DNA of 64,000 nt, taken from assembly GCF_900114265.1 (NCBI RefSeq), contig NZ_FPKV01000002.1:62001-126000 (forward strand), given 5' to 3'. Below the pieces are notes generated by a model that did no database searches, was not told where the DNA came from, and saw nothing but the letters and a program-made list of their open reading frames with translations. Source of the stretch: Flaviramulus basaltis (GTDB taxonomy: Bacteria; Bacteroidota; Bacteroidia; Flavobacteriales; Flavobacteriaceae). Positions 9,635 through 19,141 of this stretch are shown here, one piece after another. How positions within the stretch are numbered: the first letter of the stretch is position 1; each line of letters opens with the position of its first letter. A program made the translations under genes and the position numbers.

Positions 9635-11629
9635 CTATTCCATTTTAACCACAATAAATTGGGTACGTCTGTTTAATTGATGTTGTTCTTCTTTACAGAC
9701 TACGCCATCTGCACATTCATTAATTAATTTACGTTCTCCATAACCTATATATGATTCAATGTTTGATGGGTTTATACCTTTTGAAATTAAATAGTTATAG
9801 GTTGATTTGGCTCTATTGTATGATAGTCTATCATTATATTCTGTAGTTCCACGAGAATCTGTGTGAGCTTCAATTCTAATAACCATTTCAGAATAATCAA
9901 CCGTCATTAGTTTCACTATTTTATCCAATTCTAAAGCATATTCTTTACGTATATTATACTTTTCAAAATCAAAATAAATAGGGTTGAGTTGCGAATTTTT
10001 TACGTTTGTGGAATCGCCATCAACTTGATTTTTTTCATAATCAAAATTCTCCGTATTTAAATTGGCTAGCTTAACCACATCAGGCTCTGGATTTAATAAC
10101 AGGTTAGCATTAATTGTTATAAGTTCTGTTTGAATATTTTTTGATGTAAATGTGCGGTAATCATCTATATATTTATCTTGACTTGCAACAATTTTATAAT
10201 CTTGATTTCTATCAATATTTATTTGATAATACCCATTTTCATCTGTTTCCATGTAAGCAACTTGGTTGTTGTCTTTGTCATACAAAGTGATTTTGGCATT
10301 AGGTACTGGATTTGAATTAATAGCATCTGTTACAACGCCTTCAACATTTAATATAGAAACTCTATGAAATGCATAAATATCGTCACTACCACGACCACCT
10401 TGACGATTTGAGGCAAAATAGCCTGTAATTCCATTTGGATTCATAGAAAAAGAAAAATCGTCTGCATTAGAGTTTACTGGAGTACCAAGGTTTATAACAT
10501 CAACAATACTTTCTTCATCTTCTTCACCTTTTATAGTGGCAAAAATATCTAATAAGCCTAAACCTGTATGACCATCTGAAGAAAAGAATAAAACACCTTC
10601 ATTATTTATAAATGGAAAACCTTCTGCACTTTCTGTATTTACAACATCTCCAAGGTTTTCAATATCTAAAAGCGTGCCGTTTGGATAAATATTTATAACC
10701 CAAATATCTGAACCTCCTTTAGTTCCAGGTCTATCTGACGCAAAATATAACTTTGTATCATCAATATTTAAAGCAGGATGTTGAGTTGAAAAGTTATCTC
10801 CATTAATTGGTAAATCTTCAATATTTGTCCATTCACCATCTACTAAAGTAGCACGGTAAATTTTCATATTGGTTAATCCTTTTTTGTCTTTAACCTCAAT
10901 ATCTTCATTAAAGTTATTTCTTGAAAAATACATGGTTTTACCATCTTTAGTAATGGTTACTGGTCCATCATGATAAATTGAATTGACTTCACCTTTTACT
11001 TTATCGGTATGATCTGCATTTTTTTTGGAGTTAACATCAGTAACGTAAACATCTAAAAAAGGTTGTTCATTCCAGCCATATACTCGTTTTATGGCAACAC
11101 CTTCATCTCTAGAAGAGGCAAAATAGACTTTGCCATTTTGTTCAAAAGCTCCAAAATCACTGTACTTTGAGTTAAAGCGAACCCTATCTAAAAAATATTG
11201 CTGTTTTGCCCCAAAAACACTAGTTATAAAATTGATGTCTTTTGAAAAATCATTAGCATTTACAACACCTCCAGAATCTTTATAACGTTGAAGCCAAACT
11301 TGAGAATCTTCATATTTTTTAATACCACGCAGCGATTGCGCATACTTGTAATAATATTCTACAGGAACATTTTTTTGATTAACTACATTTTTATAATACC
11401 TAGAAGCGTTTCTTGGGTCTCTTAAAAAAGCATAACAATCTGCAAGTTGCCGTGTTGCATAATCCTTATTGTAATTATTATCTATAAGCTCTCTATAAAC
11501 TTTGGCAGCTTTTATAAATGAAAATTTATTGAATAAAGTATCGGCTCTTTTTTGTTTTCCTTGTTGAGAAAACACTGAAAAACTTAGCATTAATGCAATA
11601 CAAACTAATATGTAATTTTTATTTTTCAT
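9635..11629 (-). CDS. PorE-like OmpA-family protein (TPR, propeller, CRD, OmpA) B
   Basis: 664 residues with the same domain order as the adjacent paralog: signal peptide, TPR region, propeller with YFASDRPGTKGGSDIW-like blades, carboxypeptidase-regulatory-like domain, and an OmpA domain from about residue 550 ending NRRTQFIVVKME. It differs mainly by an extra acidic linker of about 20 residues (around 520-545) before the OmpA domain. It would bind peptidoglycan in the periplasm and contact outer-membrane partners. It lies 11 bases downstream of the PorP/SprF-like gene and 29 bases upstream of the second copy, so all are likely one transcript. Confidence 0.9.
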   Translation of the reverse strand: MKNKNYILVCIALMLSFSVFSQQGKQKRADTLFNKFSFIKAAKVYRELIDNNYNKDYATRQLADCYAFLRDPRNASRYYKNVVNQKNVPVEYYYKYAQSLRGIKKYEDSQVWLQRYKDSGGVVNANDFSKDINFITSVFGAKQQYFLDRVRFNSKYSDFGAFEQNGKVYFASSRDEGVAIKRVYGWNEQPFLDVYVTDVNSKKNADHTDKVKGEVNSIYHDGPVTITKDGKTMYFSRNNFNEDIEVKDKKGLTNMKIYRATLVDGEWTNIEDLPINGDNFSTQHPALNIDDTKLYFASDRPGTKGGSDIWVINIYPNGTLLDIENLGDVVNTESAEGFPFINNEGVLFFSSDGHTGLGLLDIFATIKGEEDEESIVDVINLGTPVNSNADDFSFSMNPNGITGYFASNRQGGRGSDDIYAFHRVSILNVEGVVTDAINSNPVPNAKITLYDKDNNQVAYMETDENGYYQINIDRNQDYKIVASQDKYIDDYRTFTSKNIQTELITINANLLLNPEPDVVKLANLNTENFDYEKNQVDGDSTNVKNSQLNPIYFDFEKYNIRKEYALELDKIVKLMTVDYSEMVIRIEAHTDSRGTTEYNDRLSYNRAKSTYNYLISKGINPSNIESYIGYGERKLINECADGVVCKEEQHQLNRRTQFIVVKME

Positions 11630-11640
11630 TGAAAACTATA

Positions 11641-12567
11641 TTAGAAATATCTTGGCGATTTTAATTTAGAACTTAAGAATTTAAACTCGTAAATAAGTAA
11701 TATTTCGTGAGTACCGGTTGTGTAATCTGCAATTTCTGAAATTGGTTTTTCATAAGCATAACCTATACGTAATTGTCTGGACACTTGAAAATCTGCAATA
11801 CCTCCAATAGCGGCTGTTTGCTCATTAATTCTATATGATCCACCTAACCAAAACTTTTCATTAAATAAGAAATTTGCAGTTAGATCATATGAAATAGGAG
11901 CACCATTAGTTGCTTTTATTAATGCAGCAGGTTTAAATTTAACTGACTTACTCAAATCTATAACACCTCCAGCTGTAAAATAATAACTAATACGTTCTAA
12001 TGCTTTAAAATCACTTTTATTGCTTGTATCATTATTTAATATTCTTGGAGTTGATAAACCGGCATATATTCTATTGGTACTCCAATAAATACCAGCACCT
12101 ATATTTGGTGTCCATCTATCTTCTGTACCGTAAATTAATGGATCGTTTATATTAGATTGATCTGAACGAAAATCAGTATCAAAACTAAATTGTGTAAATC
12201 CTGCTTTTAAACCAAAGGCCAATTTACCATCTGTACCTGTTGGTAATGAATATGAAAAGTCACCGTATAAATATGTGAAATTTTGAGGTCCCAAATCGTC
12301 TTCAATAAAAGATAAACCTAAACCAATTCTATCATTTCTTAAAGGTGTGTGTATAGAAAGTGTCTGTGTTATAGGACCACCTTTAAAACCAACCCACTGG
12401 CTTCTATGCAGAGCAACAATGCTTAAAGCTTCTCGGCTCCCAGCATATGCAGGGTTTACAGAGATTGTATTATACATATACTGTGTGAATTGCGGTAATT
12501 GTTGCGCAATTCCAACTGTACAGCTAAACAATGCAATAGCAATTATGTTATGTTTTATAAATTTCAT
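11641..12567 (-). CDS. PorP/SprF family type IX secretion outer-membrane protein
   Basis: 308 residues with a signal peptide and an outer-membrane beta barrel. The opening LPQFTQYMYNTISVNPAYAGSRE and the following HRSQWVGFKGGP are diagnostic of the PorP/SprF family. In Flavobacteriia these proteins are partners of specific cargo proteins that carry type B C-terminal signals, as SprF is for SprB. Here it lies 9 bases downstream of just such a cargo gene, so it most likely serves that protein. The terminal KSPRYF strand fits a barrel end. Confidence 0.93.
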   Translation of the reverse strand: MKFIKHNIIAIALFSCTVGIAQQLPQFTQYMYNTISVNPAYAGSREALSIVALHRSQWVGFKGGPITQTLSIHTPLRNDRIGLGLSFIEDDLGPQNFTYLYGDFSYSLPTGTDGKLAFGLKAGFTQFSFDTDFRSDQSNINDPLIYGTEDRWTPNIGAGIYWSTNRIYAGLSTPRILNNDTSNKSDFKALERISYYFTAGGVIDLSKSVKFKPAALIKATNGAPISYDLTANFLFNEKFWLGGSYRINEQTAAIGGIADFQVSRQLRIGYAYEKPISEIADYTTGTHEILLIYEFKFLSSKLKSPRYF

Positions 12568-12576
12568 AGGTTAATA

Positions 12577-15500
12577 TTATTTGGTTCCTAAGTAAATTGG
12601 TCCAGTTAAAGGACTTAATCCACTATTTCGTAATTTAATTATGTAATAATATGTTCCGTTTGGTAATTTACCAGAAGCACCAATTGATGATGATGGTGAA
12701 GATCCATCCCAATCTCCTTTTGCACCAGAAGTTTTAATACTACCTAATGTATAGTTATTAGATTCGTATACTAAAGCTCCCCAGCGGTTAAATATTTTTA
12801 ACTCGGCAACAAAACCACATAAATCAATTCCTTCAATGTCAAATGTTTCATTATAGCCATCTCCGTTAGGTGTTATTGCTTTAGAAATTACTATATCATT
12901 TTCACCACACGGTAGTACCACACAATCTGCATGTACATTCATAGTAACTTCTGTGATGCTTATACAACCATCATTTGTTGTTGTGTACCTAAATCTATAA
13001 TTTATTCCACCACTACCCGGTAAGAAATCTTCACTTAATTCAAGTGTAGTAGGATCAAAAATACTACCATTAAGAACTGCAGTTGGATTACCCTCTAATA
13101 ATTCCCAAGTACCGGTGGTATTTAGTGTATCAGATATTAAGTTGTTTAGATTTACAATGCCTTCATCATAACATCTATCTTCAGCGACTATTTCTGAGTA
13201 TATTTCATCTAGAGTTACATTTAGCGTTTGTGTATAAATAGCTTCATTATTACATTCATCGCTAACAGTCCAAGTTCTTATTATTTGATAGTCTTCAAAT
13301 ACATTTTCATTAAATAAGTTTGTTTCATTAAATATTACAGTAATATTTGATGAACAATTATCTTCAAATTCTAACTCAAGCGCATCAGGGATGTTTGTAC
13401 AACTTACATCTAATGTTTCATCATAAGTTGTTTTAGGCGTTGGTGCCTTAGTATCTTGTACTGTTATAATTTGTGTATGTTTTGTTGTTAACCCACATTC
13501 ATCAGTAGCCGTCCAAGTACGTGCAATAAAGTAATTTGAAGGACAGTTTCCATTTGTTTTAACATCACTTACACTTACTACAGAATTACCGCAGTTATCA
13601 GAAGCTGTTACTGTGGTAACATCAGGAATATTATCACATTCAACTGTTACATCTCTTGGAGGGGTTTGATCAAATGTAGGAGGAGTTGTATCCTTAACAG
13701 TTATAGTTTGTGTATGAGTAGTTGTTAGACCACATTCATCCGTTGCTGTCCAAGTACGAATTAATTTATAACTATTTGGGCAACTTTCATCAGTTTTAGT
13801 ATCGCTTACAGTTACTGAAGCCGAACTACAACTATCTGTTGCTGTTAAAGTTTCAGGGGCTGGAATACTATCACATTCAACAACTAAGTTAGCCGCAGGA
13901 AGTGTTGTTTCAATAAAAGTAGGAGGTATAGTATCTTGTACTGTTATAGTTTGAATATGTGTTTTTGTTAACCCACAATCATCAGTAGCAGTATAAGTTC
14001 GTTTAATTGTATAGTTGTAATCACAATTTCCGTCTGTTCTAACATCTTCAACTGTTACTACTGCATTTCCACAATTATCGGTAGCTGTTAATATTTCTGC
14101 AGTTGGAATAGCATTACATTCAACAACAATATCTTCAGGAAGTGTAGTTTGGTCAAAATCTGGTGCAGTTGTATCTGATGTTGAAATTATCTGATTCGCA
14201 GTGGCAATATTCCCACAAGCATCTGTAGCTGTCCAAGTACGTGTTATAGTATAAGTTCCAGAACAAGCACCATCTGTTCTAACATCATTAAATGCTACAA
14301 TTGGGCTAGAATCACAATTATCTGTAGCTGTAGCTGTACCAAAAATTATAGGTGATAAATCATCACTACATTGAGCAGTTAGATTTACAGGTAAATCAAG
14401 TACTGGAGGCGTTGTATCTTGAACTGTAATTGATTGTGTATGTATTGCTTTTAATCCACACTCATCAATTGCTGTCCATGTTCTTTTTAATTCATAATAA
14501 GAAGGGCATTTTCCATTAATTCTAATTTCCGCATAGATAACATTAACATTTCCACAACTTGTTGAAGCAGTAAGAACTTCAGCTTCTGGCACCTCATTAC
14601 ATTCAATATCTATTACATCAATAGGAAGGTTTTGTTGATCAAAAACAATGGGGGTAGGTGGAATTACCGTAAAGGTCGCAGTATCTTGCCCAGACTCACA
14701 TAAGTCAGTGACATTATAGGTTACAACAGTAGCTCCACCATCACATAAAGCAGGAGCAGTGTAAGTTGCAGCAAATTGACCGTTAGGTGTTACCCCACCA
14801 GAGACAGTAAAGCCAGCAATCCAAGATTCAAAGGCCGTATTTAAAGCAGCTTGATCTGAATAATCACAAGCGTTTACTGTTAGATTTTGTACATCACTAA
14901 TGACTAATGCATCAGCGCCTTCTACAGTGAAGGTTGCTATGTCTAGACCAGACTCACATAAGTCGGTAACATTATATTGAATATCAACATATCCACCACA
15001 TAAAGCAGGAGCAGTATATGTTGTTGCAAATTGCCCTAGTGGGTTACAACCACCCCTTACAGTGAAATTCGTTAACCAAGTTGCAAAAGCAGCATCTAAA
15101 TCATTTTGAGTGGTATAAGTTCCAGCGACTATGGTTTCATTAGATACATCGCTAATTACTAAGGTTGTAGGCTTTGTTACTGTAAAGGTTGCAGTATCCT
15201 GACCAGACTCACATAAATCAGTGACATTATAGGTTACCGCTGTAGCTCCACCATCACATAAATCAGGAGCTGTTAATCCACTAATATCTGTAGCTTGTGG
15301 GTTACATCCTCCAGAGACAGTAAAGCCAGCAATCCAAGATGCAAAGGCCATATTTAAAGCAGCTTGATCTGAATAATCACAAGCATTTACTGTTAGATTT
15401 TGCACATCGCTAATCACTAAGGCAGCAGGCTTAGTTACCGTAAAGGTCGCAGTATCTTGCCCAGACTCACATAAGTCAGTGACATTATAGGTTACAACAG

Positions 15501-18069
15501 TAGCTCCACCATCACATAAATCAGGAGCTGTTAATCCACTAATACCTGTAGCTTGTGGGTTACACCCTCCAGAGACAGTAAAGCCAGCAATCCAAGATTC
15601 AAAGGCCGTATTTAAAGCAGCTTGATCTGAATAATCACAAGCGTTTACTGTTAGATTTTGGACATCGCTAATCACTAAGGAAGGAGTAGTAACATTAATA
15701 GTTTGTGATTTACTAGCAGAATTATTACAATCATCAGTAGCTGTCCAAGTTCTTATTAATTTATAATTACCAGCACAACTTCCGTCTTCTCTAGTTTCTG
15801 TAAAAGCAACATTTAAAGTATTTCTACTACAATTATCTGTGGCTGTTACTTCAGTAGCAGGTGGTATATTTGTACATTCAACATCAATATTATCAGGTAC
15901 ACCAACTAATGTAGGAGGAGTTGTATCTACTACAATAAAACTAGCTGATGTAGATGATTCATTACCACATTCATCTGTAGCTATAAAAGTCACTAAACCA
16001 GATCCAGCCGCACCACAAGTTGAAACAAAATCTGTAAAGTCATTTAACCAAGTAATAGACGAACAATTATCAGAAGCAGTTGCGCCACCATTTGAACTTA
16101 ACCAAGCAATTAACTCAGCTGAATTATCTCCATCACATTCTACAGTTTTGTTACTAGCTACTGTATTAATTGTAGGATCAATGTTATCTAAAACAGAAAT
16201 AGTTTGTGTAGCATCTGTTGAATTTCCGCAAATATCCTCTATTGTATAACGTCTAGTTACTACTAAAGGACAACTTGTATTTGGTGTAACAATATCAATA
16301 TAAGTTATACTTAAAATGGTACTTTCACTATCATCATTTGCACTGTAACCAGTACTTGTAAATGTATCTTTTATATTGTTTGATTGAGTTGTGTTAAATG
16401 GGTATCTTGAATTTGCTGACGTAATGCTATTTTCATCACATCCCACAACATCTAAGGCATTTGGAACTGTTATTGATGGATCAGTATTATCAGAAGTTGA
16501 AGTAATTTCAAAGTCATCTGATATTGAACATCCATTTGAATCCGTTACTACTACTGTGTATGTATTAGCAGTTAAATTTTCTAAATCTTCTGAAACTGCA
16601 GAATTACTCCATAAATAAGAATAAGGAGGTGTTCCACCAGAAACACTTATATTAATGGATCCATTAGGGTCAGATTTACACACAACATTATCATCCATTA
16701 TGGTTCCAGTAAGTTCTAAATTATCTGGAATAATTACGCTAGTTGTTGATGTTCTGTCGCAATTTGTATATGTGTTTTTTACTGTTAATGAAAATGAAGT
16801 TTCAGTTAGACCTGTAAATGTGGTATCTGTTTGATAATTAAGTCCATTATCTATTGAATATTCATATTGATTAGAATTAGTATTTAAAGGACTAGTAACT
16901 GTAATTGAAAAATTATCATTAGTTGAATTACAACCTATATTAAAGGTCGGTGTAGGAGGGTAATCTACATATGATAAAGTAGCTTTTCCTGAATCGCATA
17001 CAGATTCATTAGGAAAAGGTAGACATAATTGATAGCTAAATGTTACATCACCTGTAAAACCAGGAGATGGGGTATAAGTATAAGTTCCATCAGTATTTAA
17101 AATAAAAGATTCTCCAACATTAGAAGGAGGATCAATTAGTGTATATGCTGAATTCTCTGGAGCATTATTTTGAATAGTTAAATCACCATTATAAGCTTCA
17201 TCTAAACACTCTATTAATTGTTGATCAACAGCATATTTTTGTAGTAAAAAAAACTTCCCGTCACCATGATCTCTTGATGATCCAACAAATACAATTCTTG
17301 TAATGCTAGAACCAGTTGGCGCTAAGTCATTTAAATAAAACAAACCTATAGATATAGTTTGCCCGTTTTCATTTTTACGTCCTGATTTCCAATAATCAGA
17401 GCCAAGATTTGGAGCACCAGGAGTAGTATCATAATAATTACCACTAGTTCTAACAAAAGTATCACCTAGTTTTTGTTCAGATCCACCACCTAAAGGAATA
17501 CCCCATACTTCAATATAAAAGCAGTTGTTTCCCCCTCTTTCAGTAACGGCTAATACACCACCCGTATTTGAAGGAATTGAAGGATTATAAAAGATTGTTT
17601 GTTTTTGTGCTAATTGTGCTGTACTAAGTGGATCATTTGCAGCATTAAAATTGCCACAAAAATCCCAGCCATTTGGATTTGCTGTAAAATAATGATTTAA
17701 GTTTTGATCTTGGAAAGCAGATAAAGCTAAACTATTCCAGTTAGAAACACCACTATTACCAGCTGGGGTAGCACTATTTTCTTTAATTTGGTTAGCTCCA
17801 TTACCATCAGGACCCAATCTTGTCATTTCATAACTCGATGGAACCACAAAAGTATTATATAATTTATCATCAATTGTGATAGATTGAATTGTCGCAGGAT
17901 TACTATTGTTAGCTTGGGTATCTGCCCATTGAAATTCTACTCCGGTTCGAATTGAGGGAGCCTGAACACCAAGTTGAGCAGTTATCAAATTCGAAAAAGT
18001 AGCAAAAACAACTATAATAATTGTTTTTGTTATAGTTATTAATGAAATACAATCGTATTTATTTTTCAT
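12577..18069 (-). CDS. Large secreted repeat protein with type B (CHU_C) T9SS C-terminal domain
   Basis: 1830 residues. N-terminal signal peptide; a unique domain to about 320; a region with one SprB-like repeat (about 465-525, GSINISVSGGTPPYSYLWS); HYR/Ig-like repeats with the theme TWTATDECG and TVQDTTPP; four 85-86-residue LVISDV repeats at 798-1140; more HYR-like repeats; and a C-terminal CHU_C/gliding-associated domain (1721-1830) with ITPNGDGYNETF and FNRWG. The last domain is a type B signal for type IX secretion and surface attachment. It is rich in Cys, Thr and Asp, as in adhesins. A gliding or adhesion role is inferred from domain types and from the PorP/SprF-like and PorE-like genes behind it. 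It is the first gene of that operon. Confidence 0.9.
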   Translation of the reverse strand: MKNKYDCISLITITKTIIIVVFATFSNLITAQLGVQAPSIRTGVEFQWADTQANNSNPATIQSITIDDKLYNTFVVPSSYEMTRLGPDGNGANQIKENSATPAGNSGVSNWNSLALSAFQDQNLNHYFTANPNGWDFCGNFNAANDPLSTAQLAQKQTIFYNPSIPSNTGGVLAVTERGGNNCFYIEVWGIPLGGGSEQKLGDTFVRTSGNYYDTTPGAPNLGSDYWKSGRKNENGQTISIGLFYLNDLAPTGSSITRIVFVGSSRDHGDGKFFLLQKYAVDQQLIECLDEAYNGDLTIQNNAPENSAYTLIDPPSNVGESFILNTDGTYTYTPSPGFTGDVTFSYQLCLPFPNESVCDSGKATLSYVDYPPTPTFNIGCNSTNDNFSITVTSPLNTNSNQYEYSIDNGLNYQTDTTFTGLTETSFSLTVKNTYTNCDRTSTTSVIIPDNLELTGTIMDDNVVCKSDPNGSINISVSGGTPPYSYLWSNSAVSEDLENLTANTYTVVVTDSNGCSISDDFEITSTSDNTDPSITVPNALDVVGCDENSITSANSRYPFNTTQSNNIKDTFTSTGYSANDDSESTILSITYIDIVTPNTSCPLVVTRRYTIEDICGNSTDATQTISVLDNIDPTINTVASNKTVECDGDNSAELIAWLSSNGGATASDNCSSITWLNDFTDFVSTCGAAGSGLVTFIATDECGNESSTSASFIVVDTTPPTLVGVPDNIDVECTNIPPATEVTATDNCSRNTLNVAFTETREDGSCAGNYKLIRTWTATDDCNNSASKSQTINVTTPSLVISDVQNLTVNACDYSDQAALNTAFESWIAGFTVSGGCNPQATGISGLTAPDLCDGGATVVTYNVTDLCESGQDTATFTVTKPAALVISDVQNLTVNACDYSDQAALNMAFASWIAGFTVSGGCNPQATDISGLTAPDLCDGGATAVTYNVTDLCESGQDTATFTVTKPTTLVISDVSNETIVAGTYTTQNDLDAAFATWLTNFTVRGGCNPLGQFATTYTAPALCGGYVDIQYNVTDLCESGLDIATFTVEGADALVISDVQNLTVNACDYSDQAALNTAFESWIAGFTVSGGVTPNGQFAATYTAPALCDGGATVVTYNVTDLCESGQDTATFTVIPPTPIVFDQQNLPIDVIDIECNEVPEAEVLTASTSCGNVNVIYAEIRINGKCPSYYELKRTWTAIDECGLKAIHTQSITVQDTTPPVLDLPVNLTAQCSDDLSPIIFGTATATDNCDSSPIVAFNDVRTDGACSGTYTITRTWTATDACGNIATANQIISTSDTTAPDFDQTTLPEDIVVECNAIPTAEILTATDNCGNAVVTVEDVRTDGNCDYNYTIKRTYTATDDCGLTKTHIQTITVQDTIPPTFIETTLPAANLVVECDSIPAPETLTATDSCSSASVTVSDTKTDESCPNSYKLIRTWTATDECGLTTTHTQTITVKDTTPPTFDQTPPRDVTVECDNIPDVTTVTASDNCGNSVVSVSDVKTNGNCPSNYFIARTWTATDECGLTTKHTQIITVQDTKAPTPKTTYDETLDVSCTNIPDALELEFEDNCSSNITVIFNETNLFNENVFEDYQIIRTWTVSDECNNEAIYTQTLNVTLDEIYSEIVAEDRCYDEGIVNLNNLISDTLNTTGTWELLEGNPTAVLNGSIFDPTTLELSEDFLPGSGGINYRFRYTTTNDGCISITEVTMNVHADCVVLPCGENDIVISKAITPNGDGYNETFDIEGIDLCGFVAELKIFNRWGALVYESNNYTLGSIKTSGAKGDWDGSSPSSSIGASGKLPNGTYYYIIKLRNSGLSPLTGPIYLGTK
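14652..15678 (-). repeat. Four tandem 85-86-residue repeats inside the surface protein gene
   Basis: Four consecutive units start at 15678 (R1), 15420 (R2), 15162 (R3) and 14907 (R4), so the period is 255-258 bases. R1, R2 and R4 are almost identical over long stretches of DNA; R3 is diverged. R4 has flanks like R1 but a central section like R3. Each unit starts LVISDV and ends with NVTDLCESG and an ATFTV strand. Confidence 0.92.
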
Positions 18070-18479
18070 TTTATGGCAAAATTAAATTTTAATAAAACTT
18101 TATAAATATTAAAGTCGCAGTATTAGTAAAAACTATATTGAACTAGCATTACGATTTTTAATTAAAAGACATGAACAGTTTTTTGAGGGAAAAAACAGGA
18201 GGGATAAGCATTGTTTTATAATGCTACGGTTAAATGTTAACTTTTGATTTAGGGTCATAATTTAAATATTGTAGGTACAGCAAAAAAAAACATATCATAT
18301 TACTTGTTCAAAAATAAATGGTAAATCACTTATATATTCGATTAAAAGCTGTTTTGTATAAATTTATCGTTATTATAAACTTTATAGCGGTAATTATATA
18401 ATGTATTCTTAATCAATATGAATATTGTTTTAGAATAATAATTACATTTTTTTAATTAAATTTAATAACAAATAAAATG
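18070..18479. other. Divergent intergenic region
   Basis: This AT-rich gap between the divergent surface-protein operon and the sixA cassette contains no convincing coding sequence. It must hold the promoter of the 10-kb surface operon, but I found no perfect TAnnTTTG on the minus strand. A degenerate TTCGATTAAAA near 18338-18350 resembles the repeats found just before sixA. Confidence 0.5.
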
Positions 18480-18532
18480 AAATTTATCGATTAAAAATAC
18501 GTTTAATCGATAAATTTAAACGTTTAATCGAT
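18480..18532 (+). promoter_or_regulatory. Three-arm TTTAATCGAT repeat upstream of sixA
   Basis: Arm 1 (18480-18495) and arm 2 (18502-18517) form a perfect 16-bp inverted repeat around a 6-base loop. A third copy of TTTAATCGAT (18523-18532) lies 21 bp after the second and only 5 bases before the ATG. As DNA this could be an operator set with helical phasing; as RNA the third arm could compete for arm 1. The repeats are seen; the function is inferred. Confidence 0.7.
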
Positions 18533-18537
18533 GGAAT

Positions 18538-19023
18538 ATGAAAAAAATAATTTTAGTTCGACATGCAAAATCTTCATGGGAACATAATGTGATTGATCAT
18601 GAAAGACCTCTTAATAATAGGGGGCTAAATGACACTAATTTGATTTCTAGTAAATTACTAGAAGATAAATTAGATTTAGACTTAGTTTTATCTAGTGATG
18701 CTATGCGAGCTAAGACTACGGCTAATATTTTTGTTTCTAATTTAAATATTGATAAAGATATTTTTTATTTAAACCATGATTTGTATGATTTTTCTGGAAG
18801 TAATCTTACAATGGTTATCAAAGCATGTGATGATTCAATTAATAATCTCATGATTTTTGGACATAATCATGCTATAACAGCTTTTGTAAATACTTTTGGA
18901 GACCTTTATATAGATAATGTACCAACATGTGGTGTAACTATTATTGATTTTGATATTGAAAGTTGGAGTGATTTAAAACAAGGGGAAACAATAAAAACTT
19001 TGTTCCCAAGAGATTTAAAGTAA
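18538..19023 (+). CDS. sixA: SixA-type histidine phosphatase
   Basis: 161 residues of the histidine phosphatase superfamily, SixA branch. The catalytic RHA motif is at residues 8-10 (LVRHAKSSW), the second histidine region is FGHNHAIT (about residues 113-120), and no other domain is present. SixA in enterobacteria removes phosphate from phosphohistidine on HPt or phosphotransfer proteins. Here it precedes ppk1 and ppx, which suggests a role tied to phosphate or polyphosphate metabolism; that is inference from position. A strong repeat structure sits directly before the start codon. Confidence 0.85.
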   Translation: MKKIILVRHAKSSWEHNVIDHERPLNNRGLNDTNLISSKLLEDKLDLDLVLSSDAMRAKTTANIFVSNLNIDKDIFYLNHDLYDFSGSNLTMVIKACDDSINNLMIFGHNHAITAFVNTFGDLYIDNVPTCGVTIIDFDIESWSDLKQGETIKTLFPRDLK

Positions 19024-19104
19024 TAATTTTTTTATTTTGAAGTTTTTGTAATCAATTGGCAAATTCATATCAATTTTTTAACCTATAATTAAGCTCAAAT
19101 AGAA

Positions 19105-19112
19105 TATATTTG
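19105..19112 (+). promoter_or_regulatory. Candidate -7 promoter element for ppk1
   Basis: TATATTTG matches the Bacteroidota TAnnTTTG consensus and lies 29 bases before the ppk1 start in the 118-bp gap after sixA. No clear TTG at the expected -33 position was seen, so it is tentative. Confidence 0.35.
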
Positions 19113-19141
19113 TTTGGTAATTAAAATTTAAAAGCATCTAA

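Noticed and set aside
14652-15678. Possible CRISPR-like array
   Set aside because: Repeats are 255-258 bases long, in frame, and translate to repeated protein domains.
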